Shown: piece after piece, positions 50,827 through 58,830 of the stretch
How positions within the stretch are numbered: position 1 is the first letter of the stretch
Layout: each line of letters starts with the position of its first letter
Notes under the pieces: generated by a model
The model's database searches: none
What the model was told of the DNA's origin: nothing
Seen by the model: only the letters and a program-made list of their open reading frames with translations
Position numbers and translations under genes: made by a program
DNA from: Amycolatopsis nalaikhensis
GTDB lineage: Bacteria; Actinomycetota; Actinomycetes; Mycobacteriales; Pseudonocardiaceae
Direction of reading: 5' to 3'
Assembly (NCBI RefSeq): GCF_030264295.1
Contig: NZ_CP127173.1
Coordinates: 7,013,501-7,077,500 of the forward strand
Length of the DNA stretch: 64,000 bases

Positions 50827-51732
50827 CTACTGGACCGGTCGCCCGCCGACGGGCGCGGCGTGCTCGGCGTCGTCGACATCGATGATGTGCGGCGTGAATG
50901 GCGCCGGGCGGCCGTTGCTGGTGGACGGCGCCGGTTCCGGTGTGTGAACGGCGTCGCCGGCCGGCTGGTCTGCGTCGCGGGGGGTGGCGCGCTCCAGGAA
51001 CCGGAGCAGTTCGACGGGGAAGGGCAGCACGAGCGTGGAGTTCTTCTCCGAGGCGACTTCGACGACCGTTTGCAGCAGCCGCAGCTGCAGTGCGGCGGGG
51101 TGTTCGGCCATGGTCTCGGCGGCCCGGGCCAGCTTCGCCGACGCCTGCAGTTCCCCGTCGGCGGTGATGACGCGGGAGCGTCGCTCGCGTTCGGCTTCGG
51201 CTTGGCGCGACATCGACCGCTTCATCGATTCGGGCAGGACGACGTCCTTGATCTCCACCCGGTCGATGTGCACGCCCCAGTCCTGCGCGGGACTGTCGAT
51301 CATCAGCTCCAGGCCTTGGTTGAGCCCTTCCCGGTTGGACAGCAGGTCGTCCAGCTCGCTCTTGCCGATGATCGAGCGCAGCGAGGTCTGGGCGACCTGG
51401 CCGATGGCCGAGACGTAGTCCTGCACGTCGACGGCGACGCGGCGTGGGTCGATGACGCGGAAGTAGACGACGGCGTCGACGCGGACGGTCACGTTGTCCC
51501 GGGTGATGCCGTCCTGGGCGGGTACTGGCATCGTGACGATCTGCATGCTGACCTTCTGCAGTCGGTCCGCGATCGGCACCAGCAGTGCGATGCCCGGCCC
51601 GCGGATGGCCGGCTGGACCCGCCCGAACCGGAAGACCACTCCGCGTTCGTACTGGTTGATGACCCGGATGCTCGCCTTGAGCCAGATCGCGCCCAGCGCC
51701 AGGATGGTGAGCAGCAGGTAGGTGAGGACCAT
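50827..51732 (-). CDS. SPFH/band 7 (stomatin-like) membrane protein
   Basis: A 301-aa protein with one N-terminal membrane helix (MVLTYLLLTILALGAIWL) and a band 7 domain: INQYERGVVFRFGRV, GPGIALLVPIADRLQKVSM, MPVPAQDGITRDNVTVRVDA, VVYFRVIDP, VQDYVSAIGQVAQTSLRSII. A coiled-coil rich in Arg/Glu/Ala (KRSMSRQAEAERERRSRVI) follows. Such proteins scaffold membrane microdomains and protease complexes; no NfeD partner is adjacent. The last 45 residues are a Pro/Asp-rich tail. ATG with GGAGGAACG. Likely first gene of a unit with aconitase. Confidence 0.9.
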   Translation of the reverse strand: MVLTYLLLTILALGAIWLKASIRVINQYERGVVFRFGRVQPAIRGPGIALLVPIADRLQKVSMQIVTMPVPAQDGITRDNVTVRVDAVVYFRVIDPRRVAVDVQDYVSAIGQVAQTSLRSIIGKSELDDLLSNREGLNQGLELMIDSPAQDWGVHIDRVEIKDVVLPESMKRSMSRQAEAERERRSRVITADGELQASAKLARAAETMAEHPAALQLRLLQTVVEVASEKNSTLVLPFPVELLRFLERATPRDADQPAGDAVHTPEPAPSTSNGRPAPFTPHIIDVDDAEHAAPVGGRPVQ

Positions 51733-51773
51733 CGTTCCTCCACGGGTGAGTTCCTCGAACCCGCGCCGGCCTT

Positions 51774-52118
51774 TCAGGCGGCGACGGAAGGTGTGTAACC
51801 GGTAAAGCTGTTGCCGCGTGCCGTTCTCGGCGTGGCCAGGAGCTGTCGGACCTGGTGTCCGCCGAACGCGTCCGGTTCGTGCAGCACTTGAGCGTGCGCC
51901 CAGGGGGAGTGATCGAGGTCGGTCAGCTCGTTGAGCGAGCCCGGGGCGGCCCACGATCGACGCGGCGGTGTGGTCATCCGGGCGAGGATTTCCTTCTCGC
52001 TCAAGACGTTCGGGCCTACGAGCATCAGCACGAAGAGCGCTGTCGTGACCAGCGCGGCGGTCGCGTACGCCTGCTGCTGGATCTCGCCGGGTATTTCTTG
52101 TTCACGTGCACTGAGCAT
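51774..52118 (-). CDS. small single-pass membrane protein
   Basis: A 114-aa protein: N-terminal MLSAREQEIPGEIQQQ resembles the opening of DUF3040 proteins, then one membrane helix (ATAALVTTALFVLMLVGPNV) and a soluble tail (LNELTDLDHSPWAHAQVLHE) with no recognised domain. ATG preceded by AGGAGG. It diverges from the MarR gene across a TATCGT-N3-ACGATA palindrome, as the DUF3040 gene does from aceE, so the two small membrane proteins may be co-regulated. Confidence 0.7.
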   Translation of the reverse strand: MLSAREQEIPGEIQQQAYATAALVTTALFVLMLVGPNVLSEKEILARMTTPPRRSWAAPGSLNELTDLDHSPWAHAQVLHEPDAFGGHQVRQLLATPRTARGNSFTGYTPSVAA

Positions 52119-52175
52119 GCCACACCTCCTGGGTGCCTCCCGGCTGCGACGGGACGTCGGCCGACCATGCATTTG

Positions 52176-52190
52176 TATCGTATCACGATA
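52176..52190. promoter_or_regulatory. palindromic operator in the marR-type promoter
   Basis: TATCGTATCACGATA, a perfect TATCGT-N3-ACGATA palindrome, 58 bp from the MarR start and 57 bp from the divergent membrane-protein start. Its position suggests autoregulation. Confidence 0.7.
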
Positions 52191-52248
52191 TAGTTGTGGT
52201 CGGGTCGGTCGCCGTGAAACTCCTCGGCGCGCGTGGTCTCATGGAGTC

Positions 52249-52707
52249 ATGACAACGGACGGCGGCCGCGTGGGATCGAAACGGCTCACCAAGCAGGACT
52301 TCGAGGAGCTCGCGCGCTTCCGCTTCGGTATCCGGCGCTACCTGCGCTTCAGCGAGGAAACCGTGCGCCGCCACGGCCTCACCCCGCAGCACTACCAGCT
52401 GATGCTGGCCCTCAAGGGCTTCCCCGGCCGCGAGTGGGCGACCATGCGCGAACTGGCCGAGCGGCTGCAGTTGCGGCACCACAGCGTCGTCGAACTGGTC
52501 AACCGGGCCCAGAAGCAAGAACTGGTGGAGCGGGCGCCGGATCCGACCGACGCCCGCGCCGTGCGGGTCCAGCTGACCGAGCACGGCCAGCAGGCACTCG
52601 CGCAGCTGAGTGCTCTGCACCGGGACGAACTCCGGCGCCTGGGCGCCGCGCTCACGCTGCCGATCTGGGACGAACCGTCGGACAAGGGGCAAGGTGGTGG
52701 AGCATGA
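52249..52707 (+). CDS. MarR family transcriptional regulator
   Basis: A 152-aa winged-helix regulator: dimerisation helices, then the DNA-binding part WATMRELAERLQLRHHSVVELVNRAQKQ... with the wing VERAPDPTDARAVRVQLTEHG. Proposed to bind the TATCGT-N3-ACGATA palindromes here and upstream of aceE; MarR dimers commonly recognise palindromes of this length. No cysteine pair or obvious ligand site identifies the signal. ATG with weak upstream GGAG. Overlaps the DUF488 gene (ATGA), forming a three-gene operon with the zinc-ribbon protein. Confidence 0.85.
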   Translation: MTTDGGRVGSKRLTKQDFEELARFRFGIRRYLRFSEETVRRHGLTPQHYQLMLALKGFPGREWATMRELAERLQLRHHSVVELVNRAQKQELVERAPDPTDARAVRVQLTEHGQQALAQLSALHRDELRRLGAALTLPIWDEPSDKGQGGGA

Positions 52708-53072
52708 CGGAACAGCCGCTGGTGCGGGTGCGGCGCGCGTACGACGACCCGGAACCCGAAGACGGTGTCCGGGTCCTGGTGGACCGGCTCTGGCCTCGGG
52801 GAATCCGCAAGGACGCGCTGAACCTGGACGACTGGAACAAGGACGTCGCACCGTCGGCCGAGCTCCGTGGGTGGTTCGGCCACGACCCGGACAAGTTCGC
52901 CGAATTCGCCTCCCGGTACCGCGACGAGCTCGACACCGTCGCCGGCCGGGCAGCGCTCGACCGGCTCCGCGCGTTGCCGCAAGGCAAGCCGCTGACCTTG
53001 CTCACGGCGACCAAGGACGTAGAGCAAAGCCAAGCCGCGGTCCTGGCTGACCTGCTCCGGCGACATCGATGA
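52704..53072 (+). CDS. DUF488 family protein
   Basis: A 122-aa protein with the DUF488 (YeaO-like) hallmarks: VLVDRLWPRGIRKDAL, WNKDVAPSAELRGWFGHDP and FASRYRDELD, ending TLLTATKDVEQSQAAVLADLL. Function unknown; homologues are frequently encoded next to MarR regulators and stress genes. ATGA overlaps on both sides make it the middle gene of the MarR-DUF488-zinc ribbon operon. Confidence 0.88.
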   Translation: MTEQPLVRVRRAYDDPEPEDGVRVLVDRLWPRGIRKDALNLDDWNKDVAPSAELRGWFGHDPDKFAEFASRYRDELDTVAGRAALDRLRALPQGKPLTLLTATKDVEQSQAAVLADLLRRHR

Positions 53073-53233
53073 CCGCCCCGCGGCACCCGCCCGGCGACGA
53101 ACAGCCCGTCGCGGAGCCGCCGTCCGGTGGCGACCCGGTCTGCTGGCTGTCCCGCGTCTGCCCGGAATGCGGCCAGTTCATCGAGGACGCCCAGGTCGAC
53201 CCGGAGTCGCACTGCCCGGCCTCTGCCAAGTAA
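53069..53233 (+). CDS. small zinc-ribbon protein (54 aa)
   Basis: Starts at an ATG overlapping the DUF488 stop (ATGA). The product has a proline-rich N terminus and a Cys-rich core CWLSRVCPECGQFIED...HCP that could bind zinc. Its tight coupling and coding-type composition support it as real. Function unknown. Confidence 0.7.
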   Translation: MTAPRHPPGDEQPVAEPPSGGDPVCWLSRVCPECGQFIEDAQVDPESHCPASAK

Positions 53234-53291
53234 CCAGTCTCTCGAGACCAGCCGTGGAAAAGCGGCCGATGCGCCTGCGACCGGTTCACGG

Positions 53292-53509
53292 TCAGCCACG
53301 GTCGGGTGCCGGGTAGTCGCTGCCGCTCTTGGCGACGGTGAGCAGCACAGCCGAGTCCTCGATCGCCTCGAGGGAATGTCGCGTACGCGGCACGATCAGC
53401 ATCTCTCCCGGCCTCGCCGGGATTGTCGTGCTCAGCGAGTGAAAACCCCGCGGCCAGGGCGAGCACGGGTGTGCTGCTGAGCGAGCTCGTCCAGTGAAGA
53501 CTTCTCCAT
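53292..53509 (-). pseudogene. truncated, frameshifted cupin-domain gene
   Basis: An ATG with GATCGATGGAG context opens MEKSSLDELAQQH, a typical small-cupin N terminus. The frame is then lost and the C-terminal cupin motif continues in another frame (IPARPGEMLIVPRTRHSLEA, then EDSAVLLTVAKSG), stopping at 53292. The central metal-binding strand (GxHxH) is missing, so both a deletion and a frameshift have occurred. The rest of the 53234-53613 gap is promoter DNA for the ferredoxin gene. Confidence 0.55.
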
Positions 53510-53550
53510 CGATACGCTCCTTCGGCCTCGATCGGGCTATCGGCCAGTCT

Positions 53551-53575
53551 TTTATACGAGTACTCTAGTAATAAA
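53551..53575. promoter_or_regulatory. TTTWTAC-N11-GTGTAAA-like element, copy 2 (degenerate right arm)
   Basis: TTTATAC (53551-53557), an 8-bp palindrome GAGTACTC, then TAATAAA at the position of the right arm. Left arm identical to the copy before the cytochrome oxidase gene. It lies 39 bp upstream of the ferredoxin start. Confidence 0.4.
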
Positions 53576-53613
53576 TAGCCGAGACGGAAGCCGGCGAGCC
53601 GAACGGAGCACCG

Positions 53614-53970
53614 ATGGCCTACGTGATCGCCGAGCCCTGCGTCGACGTGATGGATCGCGCCTGTGTCGACGAATGCCCCGTGGACTGCATCTACGTCGGG
53701 GAACGCTCGCTCTACATCCATCCCGACGAGTGCGTGGACTGCGGCGCGTGCGAGCCGGTGTGCCCGGTGGAAGCGATCTACTACGAGGAGGACCTGCCCG
53801 AACGCTGGCAGATCTACCTCGAGGACAACGCCCGCTTCTTCACCGAGACTCTCGCGACTCGCTCGGCGCCACTGGGTAGCCCTGGTGGTGCCGCGAAGGT
53901 CGGTGACGTCGGCGCCGACACGGCTCTCGTCACCTCGTTGCCCCGTCCGGAGCCGGCGCCGGGAAGTTGA
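53614..53970 (+). CDS. fdxA: 7Fe ferredoxin (FdxA type)
   Basis: A 118-aa electron carrier with [3Fe-4S] and [4Fe-4S] sites: EPCVDVMDRACVDECPVDCIY and CVDCGACEPVCPVEAIYYEE, typical of the 7Fe/8Fe ferredoxins of actinobacteria. The residues PDLPERWQIYLEDNARFF-like helix follows, and the last 35 residues are a variable tail. M. tuberculosis FdxA (Rv2007c) is DosR-controlled, but here no DosR-like box is seen; an AT-rich TTTATAC element lies upstream instead. ATG with GGAGCACCG. Confidence 0.9.
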   Translation: MAYVIAEPCVDVMDRACVDECPVDCIYVGERSLYIHPDECVDCGACEPVCPVEAIYYEEDLPERWQIYLEDNARFFTETLATRSAPLGSPGGAAKVGDVGADTALVTSLPRPEPAPGS

Positions 53971-54020
53971 CGGCCCGGGGGTGCGGGGATTTCGTGTTCG
54001 TCGCCGACGTGGAGGTAGCT

Positions 54021-56051
54021 GTGACTGACCGGGCTCGCATCGTGGTCGGCTTCGACGGTTCGCCGTGCAGCATCCAGGCAGCGAACTGGGCCGTGGCCCA
54101 GGCAGCGCGCGACCGAAGCGAGGTGGTCCTGTGCCACGTCGGCCGTCACGCGCGCCTGCCCGACCAGCGCGGGGCCGAGGACACCGTGGCCTCAGCGGCC
54201 GAACAGCTCCTCGCCCACGGTGCCCGTCATGCGCGGATGCGGGCACCCGGAGTGGACGTGGTACCTGCGGCGGTGTCCGGCCACCCGGCACGCCGGCTCA
54301 TCGACGCCGCAGCCGACGCCGCGTTGCTCGTGGTCGGCATGCGCGGAGCCGACGGACCACACGAATTCCGCCTGGGCTCGGTCAGCGCCCAGACCGCGCG
54401 GCACGCGCACTGCACGGTCGTGGTCGTCCCGGACCTCGGCGACCACATCGACAAGGACCGCCGTAGGGCGGTCGTGGTCGGGGTCGACGGCTCGTCGAGC
54501 GCACACCTGGCACTGGCGTTCGCTTTCGAACAGGCCGCCCAGCGCCACGCCGAGCTGCGCGCCATCCACGTGTTCGACGCCGCCACGATCCAGATCATGG
54601 CGAACCTCCCGCAAGACGATCTGCGTCGCCTCCATGTGACTGCCGCGGACACGCTGCACGGCCTGCTTTCCGCACACGCCCGGCGCCACCCCGGCGTCCG
54701 CGTCAGCTCCGCTGTGCTCTCCGGCGCACCCGCCTCGACCCTGACCGCCGCGGCGGCCGATGCCGAGCTGCTCGTCCTGGGCTCACGAGGTCACGGCGAC
54801 GTCGCCACGCTCATGCTCGGATCGACCAGCCACACCGTGCTGCACAACGCGACCTGCCCGGTCGCCGTCGTCCGCGGGGGCCACCGGACCCCGTACCCGT
54901 CGCCGGATTCGGAGAGTCCCATGGCCGACGCCCTGACCACCTTGACCGAACACGGAGTGTCCCTCTGGCTCGACGACCTCGACCGCGACCGGCTGACCTC
55001 GGGCAGCCTGGCCGGCCTGATCGCCCACGATCACGTGGTCGGCGTGACGACGAACCCCACCATCTTCGCCAAAGCGATCACCGGTAGCGACGCTTACGAC
55101 GACCAGATACGGAGTCTCGCCGTGCGCGGTGTGGACACCGGCGAAGCCCTTCGAGCGCTGACCACCCACGACGTCCGTGACGCCTGTGACGTCCTCCGTC
55201 CGGTCTACGACGCAACCGGCGGGGTGGACGGGCGAGTCTCGATCGAGGTCGATCCACGGCTCGCCCACGACCCCGACGCGACCGTCGCCGAAGCCGAAGC
55301 CCTGTGGTGGACCATCGACCGCCCCAACCTGTTCATCAAGATCGCCGCCACCCGGCAGGCACTGCCGGCGATCACCACCTGCCTCGCCGAGGGCATCAGC
55401 GTCAACGTCACATTGATCTTCTCCCTGCAGCGCTACGACGCGGTGATGAACGCCTTCCTCGACGGCATGGAGCAGGCCCGCCACGCCGGGCACGATCTGT
55501 CCCGGATCGCTTCTGTCGCCTCGTTCTTCGTGTCCCGTGTGGACACCGAAGTCGACGCTCGCCTGGACAAGATCGGGACCGCGGCAGCAACACAACTGCG
55601 CGGTCGCGCGGCGATCGCCAACGCGCGGCTGGCCTACCAACGCTACGAACGGGTGTTTTCCTCGCCGCGGTGGGAAGCGCTGCGGACTGCCGGGGCCAAT
55701 CCACAGCGACCACTGTGGGCGTCGACTTCGGTCAAGGATCCCGCCTATGCCGACACCCGCTATGTCGTCGGACTGGTCGCGCCGGGAGTGGTGAACACCA
55801 TGCCCGAAGCCACCCTGCGCGCGGTCGCCGACCACGGCGAAGTACCGGACGACTCCGTCCGCGACCACTACGACGACGCCCAGCGCGTCCTCGACCGCTT
55901 GCAGCAGATCGGCCTCGACTACGACGACGTCGTGCGAACCCTCGAGGACAACGGCGTGGCGGCGTTCGAGACCAGCTGGGATCACCTCACGGACCAGTTG
56001 GCGGAGACCATGCGCGCCCACGCGGCGGCCCGGCGTGACAGCCGGACATGA
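54021..56051 (+). CDS. tandem universal stress protein fused to transaldolase
   Basis: A 676-aa single open frame. Residues about 1-145 and 150-290 are two UspA domains (IVVGFDGSPCS; VVVGVDGSSSA; ATP motifs GMRGADGPHEFRLGS and GSRGHGDVATLMLGS). Residues 301-676 are a complete actinobacterial transaldolase: LWLDDLDRDRL, VGVTTNPTIFAKAI, the Schiff-base lysine in PNLFIKIAAT, and NVTLIFSLQRYDAV. Transaldolase acts in the non-oxidative pentose phosphate pathway. The junction (PYPSPDSESP-MADALTT) keeps the transaldolase's own Met301, with GGAGAG four bases before it, so internal initiation could also release free enzyme. GTG start with GGAGG. I know of no family with this fusion. Confidence 0.88.
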   Translation: MTDRARIVVGFDGSPCSIQAANWAVAQAARDRSEVVLCHVGRHARLPDQRGAEDTVASAAEQLLAHGARHARMRAPGVDVVPAAVSGHPARRLIDAAADAALLVVGMRGADGPHEFRLGSVSAQTARHAHCTVVVVPDLGDHIDKDRRRAVVVGVDGSSSAHLALAFAFEQAAQRHAELRAIHVFDAATIQIMANLPQDDLRRLHVTAADTLHGLLSAHARRHPGVRVSSAVLSGAPASTLTAAAADAELLVLGSRGHGDVATLMLGSTSHTVLHNATCPVAVVRGGHRTPYPSPDSESPMADALTTLTEHGVSLWLDDLDRDRLTSGSLAGLIAHDHVVGVTTNPTIFAKAITGSDAYDDQIRSLAVRGVDTGEALRALTTHDVRDACDVLRPVYDATGGVDGRVSIEVDPRLAHDPDATVAEAEALWWTIDRPNLFIKIAATRQALPAITTCLAEGISVNVTLIFSLQRYDAVMNAFLDGMEQARHAGHDLSRIASVASFFVSRVDTEVDARLDKIGTAAATQLRGRAAIANARLAYQRYERVFSSPRWEALRTAGANPQRPLWASTSVKDPAYADTRYVVGLVAPGVVNTMPEATLRAVADHGEVPDDSVRDHYDDAQRVLDRLQQIGLDYDDVVRTLEDNGVAAFETSWDHLTDQLAETMRAHAAARRDSRT

Positions 56052-56080
56052 GCACCAGCGACACCAGGTCCGGCTCGAGG

Positions 56081-56096
56081 GCAAACGCTGGTTTGC
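56081..56096. promoter_or_regulatory. palindrome upstream of the HTH regulator gene
   Basis: GCAAAC-GCTG-GTTTGC, a perfect inverted repeat, 30 bp before the chosen start. Followed by TAAAAT (56113-56118), a plausible -10 element placed for a leaderless transcript beginning at or near the ATG at 56126. Candidate autoregulatory operator. Confidence 0.45.
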
Positions 56097-56125
56097 ACGA
56101 ATCCACGTGGACTAAAATGACCGGT

Positions 56126-56809
56126 ATGAGTGAACGGCCGTTGACCGATGTCGCCTCGGGTCCCACGCTCGGAGAGAGCCGGGCCCGGGTGCTGGACCTG
56201 CTGCGCGCGGCGGACAGTCCCCTCGGTGTGCAGCAGGTCGCCGCGGCGACGAGCCTGCACGCGAACACGGCCCGCTTCCACCTGGACAATCTGGTCGAAA
56301 CCGGTCTGGCCGAGCGGCAGGTCGAGGACCGCAACCAGCCCGGCCGGCCGCGGATGGTGTACCAGGCGAAGCCGCAGGACACCGCTGCTGGTCAGCGCAG
56401 CTACCAACTGCTCGCGACGATGCTGACCACGTTGGTCGCCAGCGAACTTCCGCAGCCGCGGCAGGCCGCCATCGCCGCCGGCCAGGAATGGGGCCGCTAC
56501 CTGACCGAGCGGCCGACGCCGTTCGAGCGTGTCGACGCCGAGGACGGGATCCGGCGCCTGTCGGCCGTGCTCGCGGACGCCGGCTTCGCGCCGGGCGCCG
56601 TGGATGACGCCGAGAGCCCGGTCATCCCGCTGCGACACTGCCCGTTCCGAGAGATCGCTCAGCAGCACCGTGATGTGGTGTGTGCGCTGCACCTGGGACT
56701 GATGCAAGGTGTCCTGGCCGAGGTGCGCGCACCTATCGCCGCCGAGCGGCTCGATCCCTTCGTCGAACCGTCCCTGTGCCTGGCCCATCTGACCGTGTCG
56801 AGCAGTTGA
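56126..56809 (+). CDS. ArsR/SufR-like helix-turn-helix regulator with C-terminal cysteines
   Basis: A 227-aa regulator. The winged helix lies at residues about 15-85: RVLDLLRAADSPLGVQQVAA, then TSLHANTARFHLDNLVETGLAE. The C-terminal part has Cys residues in RHCPFREIA, DVVCALHLG and EPSLCLAHL, the spacing seen in SufR-like [Fe-S]-binding regulators, so a redox- or NO-sensitive cluster is plausible. Start uncertain: ATGs at 56048 (ATGA overlap with the fusion gene), 56117 and 56126 are all in frame. It lies between the ferredoxin/USP-transaldolase unit and convergent ctaD, making it the best candidate to bind the TTTATAC-type elements. A terminator follows. Confidence 0.8.
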   Translation: MSERPLTDVASGPTLGESRARVLDLLRAADSPLGVQQVAAATSLHANTARFHLDNLVETGLAERQVEDRNQPGRPRMVYQAKPQDTAAGQRSYQLLATMLTTLVASELPQPRQAAIAAGQEWGRYLTERPTPFERVDAEDGIRRLSAVLADAGFAPGAVDDAESPVIPLRHCPFREIAQQHRDVVCALHLGLMQGVLAEVRAPIAAERLDPFVEPSLCLAHLTVSSS

Positions 56810-56810
56810 C

Positions 56811-56847
56811 GGGTTTCCCCCGACTGTCGTCAGGAGCCGGGAAACCC
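56811..56847. terminator. bidirectional stem-loop between the regulator and ctaD
   Basis: GGGTTTCCC and GGGAAACCC form a perfect 9-bp stem with a 19-nt loop between convergent genes; it can end both transcripts. Confidence 0.65.
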
Positions 56848-56868
56848 ACGCTCGCGAAACCCGGTCGG

Positions 56869-58677
56869 TTACGGCGCGTCCGAACCGGGGTCGTCGCCGA
56901 GGGTGTCGCTGCCATCGGCGTCGCCGGGGGTCACGGCTGAGGCGAACGCTTCCGATGGTGCGTCGGGGGCTTCCGTGGTGGGCACAGTGCGGCCGGTGAA
57001 CGTGATGTGGTTCTCGGCGCGTAGCCGCTCGATCATGTGCGGGTAGTGCAGTTCGAAAGCCGGGCGTTCGGAACGGATGCGGGGGAGTTCGGTGAAGTTG
57101 TGCCGCGGCGGTGGGCAGGTCGTGGCCCACTCGAGGGAGTTGCCGTAGCCCCAGGGATCGTCGACCTCGGCGACCTCGCCATAGCGGTAGCTGCGCACGA
57201 CGTTCCAGACGAACGGCAGCACCGAGGCGCCCAGTACGTAGGAACTGATGGTGGAGACGGTGTTCAGGGTCGTGAAGCCGTCGGTGGACAGGTAGTCGGC
57301 GTAGCGGCGTGGCATGCCCTCGTTGCCCAGCCAGTGCTGGACCAGGAAGGTGCCGTGGAAGCCGAGGAACGTGGTCCAGAAGTGCCATTTGCCGAGGCCC
57401 TCGTCGAGCATCCGGCCCGTCATCTTGGGGAACCAGAAGTAGATCCCGGCGTAGGTCGCGAAGACGATCGTGCCGAAGAGCACGTAGTGGAAGTGCGCGA
57501 CCACGAAGTAGGTGTCGGTGACGTGGAAGTCGATCGCCGGCGACGCGAGCATCACCCCGGTCAGGCCACCGAAGAGGAAGGTCACCATGAACCCGACGCT
57601 GAACAGCATCGGCGTCTCGAAACTCAGCTGGCCCTTCCACATCGTGCCGATCCAGTTGAAGAACTTGATCCCTGTCGGGACGGCGATGAGGAAGCTCATC
57701 AGGGCGAAGAACGGCAGCAGCACCGCGCCGGTGGCGTACATGTGGTGCGCCCACACGGCCATCGACAGCCCGCCGATGGCGATCGTCGCGAAGATCATGC
57801 CCTTGTACCCGTACAACGGTTTCCGGCTGAACACCGGGACGATTTCGGTGACGATGCCGAAGAACGGCAAGGCAACGATGTAGACCTCGGGATGGCCGAA
57901 GAACCAGAACAGGTGCTGCCACAGGATCGCGCCGCCGGTCTCCGGGTCGAACACGTGGGCGCCGAGTCTGCGGTCCGCCAACAGGCCGAACAGCGCCGCG
58001 GTCAGGATCGGGAACACCACCAGGATCAGGATGCTCGTGACCAGGATGTTCCAGGTGAAGATCGGCATCCGGAACATCGTCATACCGGGCGCGCGCAGGC
58101 AAACCACGGTCGTGACCATGTTGACCGCGCCGAGGATGGTGCCCAGGCCCGAGACGACGAGACCGGTGATCCACAGGTCCGCGCCGACACCCGGCGAGTG
58201 GATCGCGTCCGAGAGCGGGGTGTAGGCGAACCAGCCGAAGTCGGCAGCGCCACCCGGGGTCAGGAAGCCTGACAGCACGATCAGCCCGCCGAAGAGGTAC
58301 AGCCAGTACGAGAACGCGTTCAACCGCGGGAACGCCACATCCGGCGCGCCGATCTGCAGCGGCAGGACGTAGTTGGCGAACCCGAACACGATCGGTGTCG
58401 CGTACAGCAGCAGCATGATCGTGCCGTGCATGGTGAACATCTGGTTGTACTGCTCCTGCGAGAGGAACTGCAGCCCCGGCCGGGCGAGTTCCGTGCGGAG
58501 CAGCATGGCCATGAGCCCGCCGACCATGAAGAACCCGAACGACGTGACCATGTACATGATCCCGATCTGCTTCGGATCCGTCGTCCGCGGCAACCGCAAA
58601 AGCGTGGCGCCTTTCCCCACCGCACGCTCCGGACAGGGGCGCGTCTCGATGGGAGCCGGACCTCGCGTCGCGGTCAT
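56869..58677 (-). CDS. ctaD: cytochrome c oxidase subunit I (aa3 type)
   Basis: A 602-aa haem-copper oxidase subunit with 12 membrane helices that reduces O2 and pumps protons. Haem and copper ligands are present: TMHGTIMLLLY, WFFGHPEVYI (CuB histidine and cross-linked tyrosine), WAHHMYATG and VVAHFHYVLFG. The last 50 residues are a Thr/Asp-rich cytoplasmic tail. ATG chosen after GGACGGAAG; a GTG two codons earlier is possible. No subunit II or III gene is adjacent, so it is a lone paralogue that must pair with subunits encoded elsewhere. A TTTATAC-N11-GTGTAAA element lies 42 bp upstream. Confidence 0.93.
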   Translation of the reverse strand: MTATRGPAPIETRPCPERAVGKGATLLRLPRTTDPKQIGIMYMVTSFGFFMVGGLMAMLLRTELARPGLQFLSQEQYNQMFTMHGTIMLLLYATPIVFGFANYVLPLQIGAPDVAFPRLNAFSYWLYLFGGLIVLSGFLTPGGAADFGWFAYTPLSDAIHSPGVGADLWITGLVVSGLGTILGAVNMVTTVVCLRAPGMTMFRMPIFTWNILVTSILILVVFPILTAALFGLLADRRLGAHVFDPETGGAILWQHLFWFFGHPEVYIVALPFFGIVTEIVPVFSRKPLYGYKGMIFATIAIGGLSMAVWAHHMYATGAVLLPFFALMSFLIAVPTGIKFFNWIGTMWKGQLSFETPMLFSVGFMVTFLFGGLTGVMLASPAIDFHVTDTYFVVAHFHYVLFGTIVFATYAGIYFWFPKMTGRMLDEGLGKWHFWTTFLGFHGTFLVQHWLGNEGMPRRYADYLSTDGFTTLNTVSTISSYVLGASVLPFVWNVVRSYRYGEVAEVDDPWGYGNSLEWATTCPPPRHNFTELPRIRSERPAFELHYPHMIERLRAENHITFTGRTVPTTEAPDAPSEAFASAVTPGDADGSDTLGDDPGSDAP

Positions 58678-58718
58678 GTGCACTTCCGTCCTGCGGCTCA
58701 GTCCCCCAGCTTGGATCG

Positions 58719-58743
58719 TTTATACGATTGAGCATAGTGTAAA
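58719..58743. promoter_or_regulatory. TTTWTAC-N11-GTGTAAA element, copy 3
   Basis: TTTATAC (58719-58725) and GTGTAAA (58737-58743), the same spacing as the copy upstream of the DUF2249 gene. It is the only AT-rich patch in the ctaD promoter region. Confidence 0.55.
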
Positions 58744-58830
58744 AAGGGTCGATCGGATACCCTCGACCATGGTCGGTGCTCGGTTCAGGTCGTCGGCGTT
58801 GAAGAACTCGAGGCCAACGCCGGATGACGC

